This document shows positions 1-7,252 of a stretch of DNA of 11,897 bases, one piece after another (position 1 is the first letter of the stretch; each line of letters starts with the position of its first letter). Below the pieces are notes generated by a model. The model did no database searches and was not told where the DNA came from. It saw only the letters and a list, made by a program, of their open reading frames with translations. The stretch comes from an uncultured Planctomycetaceae bacterium (GTDB taxonomy: Bacteria > Planctomycetota > Planctomycetia > Pirellulales > Pirellulaceae). Made by a program: the position numbers and the translations under genes. The DNA is taken from the NCBI GenBank assembly GCA_903921945.1, contig CAIXSC010000665.1:1-11897 (forward strand), in the 5' to 3' direction.

Positions 1-411
1 GCCTGGCACCCATTCGCAAAAGACGGTCAGTGCCTGGCACCCATTCGCCGATCCAAACCAAACGATCGGTGCCTGGCACCCATTCGCCGATTCGGTTTCA
101 GCGGATGGCTGGGAATTTTGAGTGGCATGCACAGCCTGGGAATCTTGCGGCAAATACGAAGATCGGGAAGTTTGAAAAGGTCAACCCGAACGATCAGTGC
201 CTGGCACCGATTCGCCGATTCGATTCCAGTGGATAGCTGGAGATTTTGGGCTGCACGCACAGCTTTGGAAGATTGCGGCAAATACGAAGACCGGGAAGAC
301 TGAAAAGGTCACCCCGAACGATCAGTGCCTGGCACCGATTTCCCTTCCAAACCAAACGATCGGTGCCTGGCACCCATTCGCCGATTCGGTTCCAGCGGAT
401 AGCCTGGCACC
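1..411. repeat. Mosaic array of palindromic GTGCCTGGCACC repeats
   Basis: Seven copies of a short core occur at 1-10 (partial), 30-41, 69-80, 197-208, 325-336, 363-374 and 402-411 (partial). The core GTGCC-T-GGCAC is a perfect odd palindrome; at 68-80 and 362-374 it extends to GGTGCC-T-GGCACC. Most copies continue as CATTCGCC or GATTCGCC. Two kinds of module follow the core: a short one of 38-39 bp (30-68 and 325-362) and a long one of exactly 128 bp, present twice in tandem (69-196 and 197-324) with scattered substitutions. The piece at 363-401 is the first 39 bp of the long module joined directly to the last core. Both strands have short open frames here, but they only translate the repeat, so I call no gene in 1-498. 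The array lies 3' of the TPR gene. Its role is unknown; a REP-like intergenic element is a reasonable guess. Confidence 0.85.
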
Positions 412-498
412 TCGAGACCAATCCACCTGTCCACCAAGCCTTGTCAGGACGTTGCGGGTCGGTCGCCCGTTGTGAGCGGTTCGGCCATTACCGGAGAA

Positions 499-2694
499 TC
501 ACGGATTGGCTGGGCCGGCGCTCGCGGCCGACTTCGTCTTTTGCCGGTAGGCCTCGATTTGACGCAGCGATTGCTGCGCCGGCACGAAGTCGGGGCGAGC
601 ATCCAGGACTCGTTTCAAGTGGTCGACGGCCATCTCCAGTCGCCCGATTCGCAACAGCGATTGGGCCAGATTGAAGCGGGCTTCCACGTAGCCGGGAGCC
701 TGTTCGACAGCGTTGGCAAAGTGGCGAGCGGCGTCGACGGGCGAGTCCGACATGGCCAGTCCACCGAGATTGTTGTGGGCTTGGGCAAGCGTCGGATCGA
801 GCGTCACCGCCTGTTCATATTCAGTTCGCGCCGCGCGGTGATCGCCTTGGCGCCGCCGCTCGTTGCCGCGTTCGAAGTGCAACCGGGCTTCTGTCCGCTC
901 CATGCGGCGCTGAATGTCGTCGCGGCGCGAGTCGTTGGGGCCGTAGAGCTGGGCGGCGAGGACCAATTCGTCGCGCGCTTCGCCAGGCCGGTCGCGTTCC
1001 AAGAGCAGTTGGGCAAGATTCACATGGAAGTCGGCAGACAGCGGCTCGGAAGCGATCGCGCGCCGAAACAAAGTCTCTGCCTTGTCAAACTGGCCGGCTT
1101 TGGCGGCGACCAACGCCGCTTGATGCGTGAAACTCGGCGCGCGCGGTTCGACCTCCAACACCCTCGACAACTGCTCGGAAGCTTCCTCGAACCGTTTCAA
1201 GTCGATCAACGCTTGCGCGTAGTTCGCGCGGATGGCCGTCGAGTCGGGCGCGATGCGGAGGCCTTCATGGAACACTTCCAACGCCTCGTCGGTTCGTCCC
1301 GCCTTGTGCAGTTCCAAGCCCAGGTTCGCCATGACCCGGTGCAGATGCTTCGCTGGCCGGCCACGACGCAGCACCTTGGCGAGCACGTCCTGCCACATGT
1401 GGGCAGCACTGTGGTAGTCGCGATTCCGTTCGATGGTCGCCAGGCCGAGCGTCACGGCGCAAGCCACCACCGCCAGCGCCACCGCGATCGCGGCGAGTGG
1501 CCGGAACTTGCCGTCGCCGTGGCCACCGGAGTTGGCAGCAAGGTCTAGCGGCTGAAGCCAACGATGACGAACGCCATGCAAAGCGACCACGGCGGCGGCA
1601 ATCACGATCGCGGATGGCAGATACATCCGGTGTTCAAAGGCCAAATCCTGGATCGGCATGATGCTGCTGGTCGGGGCAAGTATCAAGAAAAAGGCGATCC
1701 CGGGAAAGCCGGCGGCTGAGCGGCGCCATGCCAGCAAGAGGCTCGCGACAAACAGCCCTCCGATGAACATGCCGGGCAGAACAATGCCGACAAGCCAACG
1801 GTTTTCCACCGGCCACCCGTAGTCCAAGCAAAGCGGGCTCGGCCAAACCACAAGCCGCAGGTAGTGGGTAAGAACGCCAGGCTGGCTGCGGAAATACTGC
1901 CACGGCGTGACGGCGACTGTGCCAAAACCGGCGCTGCCGTCTTCAAACAAAACGGGGCGAATCCACCACAGTCCGGCCGCGACAACGCCAAGGCCGGCGA
2001 CGGCGACAAGTGACTGTTGTCGCCACGATAGGGCGGGTCGAGGCGAAGATTCATGAGGACGGAAGAAGCTCCAGTCGTAAAGCCAAGCGACAGGGGCCGC
2101 CATCAAGCCCACTTCCTTGCTCGCGACACTGGTGGCGAAAGCCGCGAGGGCGCCGCACCGCCACCATCCCGGATGCCGCGACGAACGTGCCTTCGCGACA
2201 CACCACAACATGGCTAGAAACGCGGCGGCCATCATCGACTCGCAGCGTTGCACGATGTAAGTGACCGCCTGGGTATTGAGTGGATGGACCGCCCAAAGCA
2301 ACGCCGCGACCAACGCAAGGTTGTCGGCATGTTCGCCGAACTCGGCGGTCAGCCGGGGCGAACGAAGCGTCGCGCGGACGACGGCGAAGAGCAACCAAGT
2401 GGCCGCGAGATGCACCGTCAAATTGAACAGATGGTAGCCGAACGGATCGAGTCCACCCCATGCATAGTTCGCGGCTAGACTGACGTTGAGAAGGGGGCGC
2501 GTGCGGCTCGTGCCCAGCAGCGCCAGCGGTTCGAACCGCCGTATTCCCGGATTGTCGACGATCAACGCGTTGTCGTCGAACACGAACACGCCGGCAAAGC
2601 TGTTCCCATAGACGGCGACCACCGCGGCGGCGAGCACGGCGGCTCGAATCCACTGCGGGAACGGCGAGTTGGCAGAGCTTTGGGACGGTGTCAC
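499..2694 (-). CDS. Polytopic membrane protein with C-terminal TPR repeats (TMTC-like)
   Basis: The 731-residue product has about nine or ten hydrophobic segments in residues 17-420 (for example 17-36, 92-107, 152-167, 179-200, 227-246, 300-322, 331-345, 359-374 and 399-420). These are followed by about seven TPR-like helix pairs in residues 452-703. The first predicted external loop carries FVFDDN (D40, D41), and HPLNTQAVTYIVQR (137-150) and FEHRMYLPS (353-361) follow later. This order (acidic pair, HP..T.AV, ER/HR-x-YLPS, then TPRs) is that of TMTC-like proteins, whose animal members are O-mannosyltransferases of the GT-C fold. A glycosyl transfer role in the inner membrane is therefore plausible but inferred; the TPR half probably binds protein. 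Translation starts at a GTG with no clear Shine-Dalgarno sequence, so the exact start is uncertain. The gene lies downstream of a terminator and is probably transcribed separately from the DUF1080 gene before it. The C-terminal tail after residue 715 is short and low complexity. Confidence 0.9.
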   Translation of the reverse strand: MTPSQSSANSPFPQWIRAAVLAAAVVAVYGNSFAGVFVFDDNALIVDNPGIRRFEPLALLGTSRTRPLLNVSLAANYAWGGLDPFGYHLFNLTVHLAATWLLFAVVRATLRSPRLTAEFGEHADNLALVAALLWAVHPLNTQAVTYIVQRCESMMAAAFLAMLWCVAKARSSRHPGWWRCGALAAFATSVASKEVGLMAAPVAWLYDWSFFRPHESSPRPALSWRQQSLVAVAGLGVVAAGLWWIRPVLFEDGSAGFGTVAVTPWQYFRSQPGVLTHYLRLVVWPSPLCLDYGWPVENRWLVGIVLPGMFIGGLFVASLLLAWRRSAAGFPGIAFFLILAPTSSIMPIQDLAFEHRMYLPSAIVIAAAVVALHGVRHRWLQPLDLAANSGGHGDGKFRPLAAIAVALAVVACAVTLGLATIERNRDYHSAAHMWQDVLAKVLRRGRPAKHLHRVMANLGLELHKAGRTDEALEVFHEGLRIAPDSTAIRANYAQALIDLKRFEEASEQLSRVLEVEPRAPSFTHQAALVAAKAGQFDKAETLFRRAIASEPLSADFHVNLAQLLLERDRPGEARDELVLAAQLYGPNDSRRDDIQRRMERTEARLHFERGNERRRQGDHRAARTEYEQAVTLDPTLAQAHNNLGGLAMSDSPVDAARHFANAVEQAPGYVEARFNLAQSLLRIGRLEMAVDHLKRVLDARPDFVPAQQSLRQIEAYRQKTKSAASAGPANP

Positions 2695-2800
2695 GTCGGC
2701 ACGGCGGGAAAGAGAACACGGCCGTTCCCGCAGGTCAGCACCCGCGACCGGAACGCCCTAAAACCGTTGTGCCATAGCCGTGTGGAGATTTGATGAAAAA

Positions 2801-2840
2801 ACGGGTGTCGGGCTCGGAAAAGAATGAGCCCGACACCCGT
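2801..2840 (-). terminator. Strong rho-independent terminator
   Basis: A perfect 15-bp inverted repeat (2801-2815 and 2826-2840, arm ACGGGTGTCGGGCTC) encloses a 10-nt loop. Read on the minus strand, the stem is followed at once by a run of six T (the last T of the stem plus 2800-2796). It lies about 80 nt past the stop codon of the minus-strand DUF1080 gene and 107 nt before the TPR gene start, so it should end the first transcript and insulate the second. There is no matching T run on the plus-strand side, so it is unidirectional. Confidence 0.85.
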
Positions 2841-2918
2841 TCCGCAGGGTGGTCGCTTCAGCCAGATGGTTGCTGATCGCGGGTTGCTGGTCGCCGATCG
2901 CTAATGGCGGGCGGGATG

Positions 2919-3998
2919 CTACTTCGGCTGCACCCAGATATTGCGGAAGGCGACCGGGTTGCCGTGATCTTGCAGGAACACAGCGTCGGGGCCCGGACCT
3001 TCGTTGTGTCGGCCTGGCGTGTGGTTCTTCAGTTCCAGGTCATCGTAGATCAGCACGCCGTTGTGCTTGATCGACACTCGGGCGTTCTTCGTTTTCTTTC
3101 CCGATTCGTCGTAGCGGGCGGCGGTGAAGTCGATGTCGTAGGTCTGCCAGGACAACGGCGGCAAGCACATGTTGACCGCTGGCTTCACCTGGCTATAGAT
3201 GCCGCCGCATTCGTTGTTTTCGCCTTCCAGGCCGAACGAGTCGAGCACTTGGCATTCGTAGCGGCTCTGGATGTAGACGCCGCTGTTGCCGCGTGCTTGG
3301 CCGCGGGACTTGGGCATGAACGGGGTGCGGAACTCGATATGCAGCGAATGGTCGCCCAGCTTGAGCTTGCTCTCGCAGTTGGTCGCGCCGAGCAGACTAC
3401 CTTCGACCAATTTGCCGTTGTTGAACTGGTCGGCAGTGCTGCCGTCGAACAAAACGACGGCGCCGGCCGGCGGCTTCATGCCTAGCGTCGGGCTCTTGCG
3501 TTCGACCTTGCGGAGCTCGCCGATCTTGTTCCCATCGCCGCTGGCGATGATGATCACACCACCCTTGATCGTCGCGGTATGGTCGTCGCCCTTCATGACG
3601 ACCGAACCGTCGCTGGCCTTGCCTTCCGACACTCGCCGTTCATCACCGCGTTTCCAACCGTCACCGGGCAGGCCGCCTTTGTAGCCGATGCCGCGGAACG
3701 AGCCCTCGCCCAGCGCGATCACTTGTCCGCCCCATTTCTCGCCGCCGATTTCCCCGAGATACTCGCCCTGCAACGCGAAATCCGGTCCCGCCTTCGCCGG
3801 ATCGGTTTCCGCTTCCCCGCCCGCGCCGCGAACGCCGGCCGCGTTGCCTAGGACAAGCGACACCACCAAGGCGATGCCCGCGCCCAGCGATCGCCAGCCG
3901 CGAGCCTGCCGCAGGGTGCCAATGCCGCTGTCACTTACCGGCAGCGTGGACGAACACGCTGACGACCATGCTGAAAACCTGGAACCTTGTTGCCGCAT
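2919..3998 (-). CDS. Exported DUF1080 (3-keto-disaccharide hydrolase-type) protein with extra N-terminal domain
   Basis: The 359-residue product has a hydrophobic stretch at about 38-55 (GIALVVSLVLGNAAG) that reads as a signal peptide or anchor, then an N-terminal domain of about 100 residues (roughly 70-170, beginning FALQGEYLGEI). A DUF1080 domain fills about 180-357: VVLFDG at 181-186, GNSGVYIQSRYECQVLDS at 237-254, and the terminal HGNPVAFRNIWV. DUF1080 (PF06439) is a concanavalin-like beta-sandwich named 3-keto-disaccharide hydrolase and is strongly expanded in planctomycetes. The product probably acts outside the cytoplasmic membrane on oxidised glycosides; the substrate is unknown. I chose ATG 3998 because AAGGGG sits 7 nt upstream; an in-frame ATG at 4034 would add 12 residues and has no such site. 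The 37 residues before the hydrophobic core are long for a signal peptide. The gene follows the FAD oxidoreductase by 153 bp on the same strand and ends at a strong terminator. Confidence 0.88.
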   Translation of the reverse strand: MRQQGSRFSAWSSACSSTLPVSDSGIGTLRQARGWRSLGAGIALVVSLVLGNAAGVRGAGGEAETDPAKAGPDFALQGEYLGEIGGEKWGGQVIALGEGSFRGIGYKGGLPGDGWKRGDERRVSEGKASDGSVVMKGDDHTATIKGGVIIIASGDGNKIGELRKVERKSPTLGMKPPAGAVVLFDGSTADQFNNGKLVEGSLLGATNCESKLKLGDHSLHIEFRTPFMPKSRGQARGNSGVYIQSRYECQVLDSFGLEGENNECGGIYSQVKPAVNMCLPPLSWQTYDIDFTAARYDESGKKTKNARVSIKHNGVLIYDDLELKNHTPGRHNEGPGPDAVFLQDHGNPVAFRNIWVQPK

Positions 3999-4005
3999 GA
4001 AACAT

Positions 4006-4011
4006 CCCCTT
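4006..4011 (-). promoter_or_regulatory. Shine-Dalgarno site deciding the DUF1080 start
   Basis: On the minus strand AAGGGG lies 7 nt before ATG 3998. This favours 3998 over the in-frame ATG at 4034, which lies upstream of the site. A different-frame ATG at 4005 abuts the site with no spacer and opens only a 24-codon frame, so it is unlikely to be used. Confidence 0.65.
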
Positions 4012-4151
4012 AGTTCGAAAAGGTGTGGAAACATTGCCTGGATCCGAGCTGTGTCGAGCCGAGCGGCCGCATTGTAACGAGCGGCGCCGCGCCGCGGGAC
4101 ATGTTAACGGCCGCGCGCCGCCGGTTCGCAAGCACGGTTTGTCGGCTGACG

Positions 4152-5762
4152 CTACTTGCTGGTCGCGACGAGTGGCCGGAAGCGGGCGACGATGCTGCGG
4201 GCGGAGCGGAGCCCGTCGACCGCCGCGCTAATGATGCCGCCGGCATATCCAGCGCCTTCACCGACAGGGTAGAGGCCGTCGACGCCAACGACGGCGCGCG
4301 AAGTTTCATCGCGCGGGATACGCACGGGCGAACTGCCGCGCATTTCGGGACCAACCAAGTGGGCGTCGCGCAGGAAATCGCCGCGGAATTGGCGGTCGAG
4401 CGACGGTAGAGCGGAACGGACCGCGCGCAGCGCCGCGGGTGGCAGAACGCTCGACAGGTTGGCTGGTGTCACGCCGCGTTCGTAGGAACACGCGTAGCTG
4501 GCAGCCGCGGCAGGAGTGCGATCGGCGAGGAAGTCGGCCGCCGACTGGATCGGTGCGAGGTACTCGTTGCGGCCCAACGCGAAGGCGATCGCTTCATACC
4601 TCCGTTGCAGTTCGATGCCGGCAAGCGGATGCGGGCTGCCGAATTCCTCGGGGGATATCGTCACCATAACGCCGCTGTTGGCAAACGGACTGTCGTGCCG
4701 CGAATTGCTCATGCCATTCGTGCAGAACTGGCCGGGTTCGGAGACGCTGGGAATCACAATGCCGCCCGCACACATGCAGAACGTAAACACGTCGCGGTCG
4801 CCTTTGGCGAGCAGCGTGTAATCGGCTGCTCCGAGCAGTTCGCGGTAGTCGGGCCGGCCGTACTTATGGCGGTCGACCTGCTCTTGGGGCTGTTCGATGC
4901 GCAGCCCAAGCTGGAATGCTTTGGGAACGAGCGGAATGCCACCCCCGTGCAGCATGGCGTAAGTATCGCGGGCGCTGTGGCCGATGGCGAGCACCACGAG
5001 CGGCGTGGCAATGTAGCCACTGGATGTGAAGAGCCCGCAGACGCGGCCGTCTCGCAGCGCGAGCGATTCGCAGCGGCACCGAAAGCGATACTCGCCGCCC
5101 ATCGCCTCGATGCGCCGCCGCAAGTTTCGCACGATCAGCGGTAGGCGGTTGCTGCCCAGGTGCGGACGGTGCTCGTAGCGGATCGACGGTTTCCCGCCGC
5201 ATTCGACGAAGCGTTCGAGCACCCAGTCGACATCGGGTCCGGACATACGGCAGGTCAGTTTGCCATCGCTGAACGTGCCGGCTCCGCCTTCGCCAAAGAG
5301 ATAGTTGTTTTCGACATCCAGCGGACCGCCGCGGTCGAACCACCGGATCGCGCCGACGCGTTCCTTGACCGGATCGCCGCGTTCCAGAATCAACGGCCGA
5401 TAGCCGCGTTCCGCCAAATAGTACGCCGCGAGCAAGCCGGCGGGCCCCGAGCCGACGACGACTGGGCGGTCGTTGAGCGGCTCGCTGCCATCCGGTGGAT
5501 GCTGGAACAACTCGGGGATGAACGGTTCGACGCCTTTGAGTTTCGGCTGACGCGCGAACCACTGGTCGAGCCGCGGTTCGTCGACCAGCACCGAGTAAAC
5601 GAATTTCAGGGCCGACCGCGAACGGGCATCAAGACTGCGACGAAGGATACGCCACTCGGGCACGTCGCTCGGCCGAGCGAGCAGCCGTCGAGCGATCTCG
5701 GCTCGAAGCGACTCGGGTGGCGCTTCGACCGGCAATTCCAGGTTCGTCAATCGCAAGGGCAT
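4152..5762 (-). CDS. FAD-dependent oxidoreductase (COG2509-like, uncharacterised dehydrogenase)
   Basis: The 536-residue product has an N-terminal region of about 95 residues (start MPLRLTNLELPV), then a Rossmann dinucleotide-binding motif VVVGSGPAGLLAAYYL (101-116) ending in an acidic ILERGD (125-130). The family signature GEGGAGTFSDGKL (157-169) follows. A second conserved block AIGHSARDTYAML (259-271), a CMCAGG segment (329-334) and a C-terminal FAD-contact region YPVGEGAGYAGGI (498-510) complete the fold. This order matches the bacterial COG2509 family of predicted FAD-dependent dehydrogenases, whose substrates are unknown. The length fits the family, there is no signal peptide, and a cytosolic enzyme is expected. 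The start is ATG 5762; no clear Shine-Dalgarno site is seen. The gene diverges from the plus-strand DUF1080 gene and precedes the minus-strand DUF1080 gene, which suggests but does not prove a link to sugar oxidation. Confidence 0.9.
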   Translation of the reverse strand: MPLRLTNLELPVEAPPESLRAEIARRLLARPSDVPEWRILRRSLDARSRSALKFVYSVLVDEPRLDQWFARQPKLKGVEPFIPELFQHPPDGSEPLNDRPVVVGSGPAGLLAAYYLAERGYRPLILERGDPVKERVGAIRWFDRGGPLDVENNYLFGEGGAGTFSDGKLTCRMSGPDVDWVLERFVECGGKPSIRYEHRPHLGSNRLPLIVRNLRRRIEAMGGEYRFRCRCESLALRDGRVCGLFTSSGYIATPLVVLAIGHSARDTYAMLHGGGIPLVPKAFQLGLRIEQPQEQVDRHKYGRPDYRELLGAADYTLLAKGDRDVFTFCMCAGGIVIPSVSEPGQFCTNGMSNSRHDSPFANSGVMVTISPEEFGSPHPLAGIELQRRYEAIAFALGRNEYLAPIQSAADFLADRTPAAAASYACSYERGVTPANLSSVLPPAALRAVRSALPSLDRQFRGDFLRDAHLVGPEMRGSSPVRIPRDETSRAVVGVDGLYPVGEGAGYAGGIISAAVDGLRSARSIVARFRPLVATSK

Positions 5763-5941
5763 GGCGGCGGGGGCGGTGGTGATTTCGAGGATCGCGGGTG
5801 TGGCGAAGTTGCGTACCCCGAAAATTAGCAGATTCGTCGCGTGATGGGGTGGAGATGGCGCGGCGGGGGCGGTTCGCGTGGATGTAGTGGGGACGGCCTG
5901 GCAGGGGCCGGTGGGCCGGCTGGGCGCCGTTTACAGCATGC

Positions 5942-5967
5942 CGGCGGCTCGTCACACTGAGCCGCCG
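5942..5967. repeat. GC-rich inverted repeat in the divergent gap
   Basis: A 9-bp perfect stem (5942-5950 CGGCGGCTC with 5959-5967) encloses an 8-nt loop. It sits about 107 bp before the plus-strand DUF1080 start, in the 311-bp gap (5763-6073) shared with the FAD gene. It has no T run, so it is not a typical terminator; it could be a leader hairpin or a protein site. I see no convincing promoter or small gene elsewhere in the gap. Confidence 0.45.
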
Positions 5968-6060
5968 TCAGGAATGGCGAGGCGAGGTGGGCGGGAGCGC
6001 GACGGATTGGCCGTCGACGCATCCGGGCTGGAGCCGCGTTCCGGGGCCATTCCGTTGAAG

Positions 6061-6066
6061 AAGAGG
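6061..6066 (+). promoter_or_regulatory. Shine-Dalgarno site of plus-strand DUF1080 gene
   Basis: AAGAGG lies 7 nt before ATG 6074, and the signal peptide starts directly at that ATG, so the start is well supported. Confidence 0.65.
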
Positions 6067-6073
6067 CAAGCGT

Positions 6074-6751
6074 ATGCGGATCAATCGTTGGCTGGCGATG
6101 GGGTTGGCGGGACTGGTGGGCTTGGTGGCGGCGGGGCTGGCGACGGCGACCAACCACGCGCCGCGTGTTCAAGCGGAAGACAAGAAGGCCGCGAGCGGCG
6201 ACGGCGACGGGTGGGTCACCATTTTCGACGGCAAGTCGATGGACGGATGGAAGATCAACGAGAACCAGTCGAGCTGGAAGTTGGCGGAAGGCGCGCTGAT
6301 CGCCAACGGTCCTCGCAGCCACGCGTTTTATGTGGGTGACAAAGAGCCGTTCGTGAACTTCGAGTTCAAAGCCGAGGTGATGACGAAATCGAACAGCAAT
6401 GGCGGTATCTTCATCCACACTTCGTATCAAGACAAGGATTGGCCGAAGCAGGGCTATGAATCGCAGGTGAACAACAGCTATAACCGCGATCCGCAGAAGA
6501 CGGGTGGTTTGTATAACACGGTGAAGGTGCTCGAACCGGCCGCGAAGGACAACGAGTACTGGACGCAGCACATCATCGTGAAGGGCAAACACGTTGTCGT
6601 GAAGATCAACGACAAAACGGTCGTCGACTTCATGGAACCGGCGGACAAAGCCGGACCGGTGAAGCTGAGCGCTGGCACGTTCGCGCTCCAAGCCCACGAC
6701 CCCGGCAGCACCGTGTACTACCGCAACATCCGCGTGAAGCGGTTGCCGTAA
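6074..6751 (+). CDS. Secreted minimal DUF1080 protein (3-keto-disaccharide hydrolase-type)
   Basis: The 225-residue product begins with a classic signal peptide: a positive start (MRINR), a hydrophobic core at about 7-26, and a likely cleavage after VQA at residue 34. The remainder is a single DUF1080 domain: TIFDGKSMDGWK at 49-60, SNGGIFIHTSY at 108-118, GYESQVNNSY at 127-136, and the closing FALQAHDPGSTVYYRNI at 203-219. The shared core GG-I-x-I followed by YE-S/C-QV-x-N/D-S also occurs in the minus-strand DUF1080 protein, but this one lacks the extra N-terminal domain and ends in the HDPGS variant, so they are different subfamilies and not a recent duplicate. The predicted place of action is the periplasm or cell surface; hydrolysis of 3-keto glycosides is the family annotation, and the actual substrate is unknown. 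It diverges from the FAD oxidoreductase gene and is followed by two hairpins. Confidence 0.92.
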   Translation: MRINRWLAMGLAGLVGLVAAGLATATNHAPRVQAEDKKAASGDGDGWVTIFDGKSMDGWKINENQSSWKLAEGALIANGPRSHAFYVGDKEPFVNFEFKAEVMTKSNSNGGIFIHTSYQDKDWPKQGYESQVNNSYNRDPQKTGGLYNTVKVLEPAAKDNEYWTQHIIVKGKHVVVKINDKTVVDFMEPADKAGPVKLSAGTFALQAHDPGSTVYYRNIRVKRLP

Positions 6752-6795
6752 GTGAATGCTCGCGTCGTCGCGAGCGGTGGGAAACTCCTTTTGTG

Positions 6796-6816
6796 CGACG
6801 GACGAGATGTCCGTCG
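6796..6816. repeat. Hairpin repeat CGACGGAC, copy 1
   Basis: CGACGGAC and its complement GTCCGTCG flank a 5-nt loop (GAGAT). It begins 44 bp after the DUF1080 stop codon. There is no T run. It is the first of two matching hairpins in the 731-bp gap and may be an mRNA 3'-end stabiliser or a dispersed intergenic repeat. Confidence 0.7.
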
Positions 6817-6872
6817 TCCGGCGGACGGTCCACCACGAGCCGGCCCCGTCGACAGCCGTCGTCCTATTTGTA

Positions 6873-6893
6873 CGACGGACATTTTGTCCGTCG
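6873..6893. repeat. Hairpin repeat CGACGGAC, copy 2
   Basis: The stem is the same as at 6796-6816 (CGACGGAC and GTCCGTCG), with a different 5-nt loop (ATTTT), 77 bp further on. The stem is kept while the loop differs, so the structure and not only the sequence appears conserved. Confidence 0.7.
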
Positions 6894-7135
6894 CCGCTGG
6901 GGATGGCTTGCTTCGAGTTGCGAACCGGTCGAACGCTGTCGACGAAGAATCGGCGAACACGGGGAAACGCCAATTCGTGCGAGCCAACTTTTTGGTCATT
7001 TCGCACTTAAACCGGAGCGCCCGCTCGAAGCGATCCGCCCACAGCGTCAACAGATTGGAAGTCCGTCGTACGAGTGAATTCGCTCCCAGGGAGAGGGTCT
7101 CACCGAAGAACGGAGGCACGGAGCATATCGCCCCC

Positions 7136-7213
7136 AAGAGGACCGCCTGAGCGTGTCGCGACACTCCAACGATCACCGTCCGAGCGTGTCGCGAGGGACC
7201 GAAGAGGACCGCC
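7136..7213. repeat. Nested direct repeats with a GTGTCGCGACAC palindrome
   Basis: The 12-mer AAGAGGACCGCC occurs at 7136-7147 and 7202-7213. Inside it GAGCGTGTCGCGA occurs at 7149-7161 and 7182-7194, 33 bp apart. In the first inner copy the sequence extends to the perfect 12-bp palindrome GTGTCGCGACAC (7153-7164); the second copy has lost the right half. No function can be assigned. Confidence 0.6.
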
Positions 7214-7252
7214 GCATGTCAGCCGAAGGTAGAGTATCGCGGCATCCTGGGG

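Noticed and set aside
1..421. CRISPR array, or small repeat proteins on either strand
   Set aside because: The repeats are short palindromes with spacers that are copies of one another and differ in length (29, 38-39 and 128 bp), with no cas gene. The peptides only reflect the repeat, with no ribosome-binding sites.
472..1548. Plus-strand open frame of 358 codons
   Set aside because: It lies antisense to the TPR half of the membrane protein, whose repeats are clear.
2526..2539. GCGGTTCGAACCGC, which resembles a tRNA T-arm
   Set aside because: It is a palindrome inside the coding sequence of the membrane protein (residues around FEPL) with no acceptor stem, anticodon arm or D-arm around it.
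3931..4005. Short minus-strand frame from ATG 4005 (MFHAATRF...) with a hydrophobic stretch, as a possible frameshifted signal peptide
   Set aside because: The AAGGGG site abuts this ATG with no spacer, the frame stops after 24 codons, and the main DUF1080 frame has its own hydrophobic segment and a well-spaced start at 3998.
5825..7006. Long minus-strand open frame of 393 codons
   Set aside because: It is antisense to the well-supported secreted DUF1080 gene, runs through intergenic hairpin repeats, is Arg/His/Pro-rich and matches no family I recognise. GC-rich coding DNA commonly leaves such frames open.
6752..7150. Plus-strand open frame of 132 codons starting right after the DUF1080 stop
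   Set aside because: It uses a GTG without a ribosome site and translates straight through both CGACGGAC hairpins; the TDILSV-like peptide is the reading of the hairpin itself.
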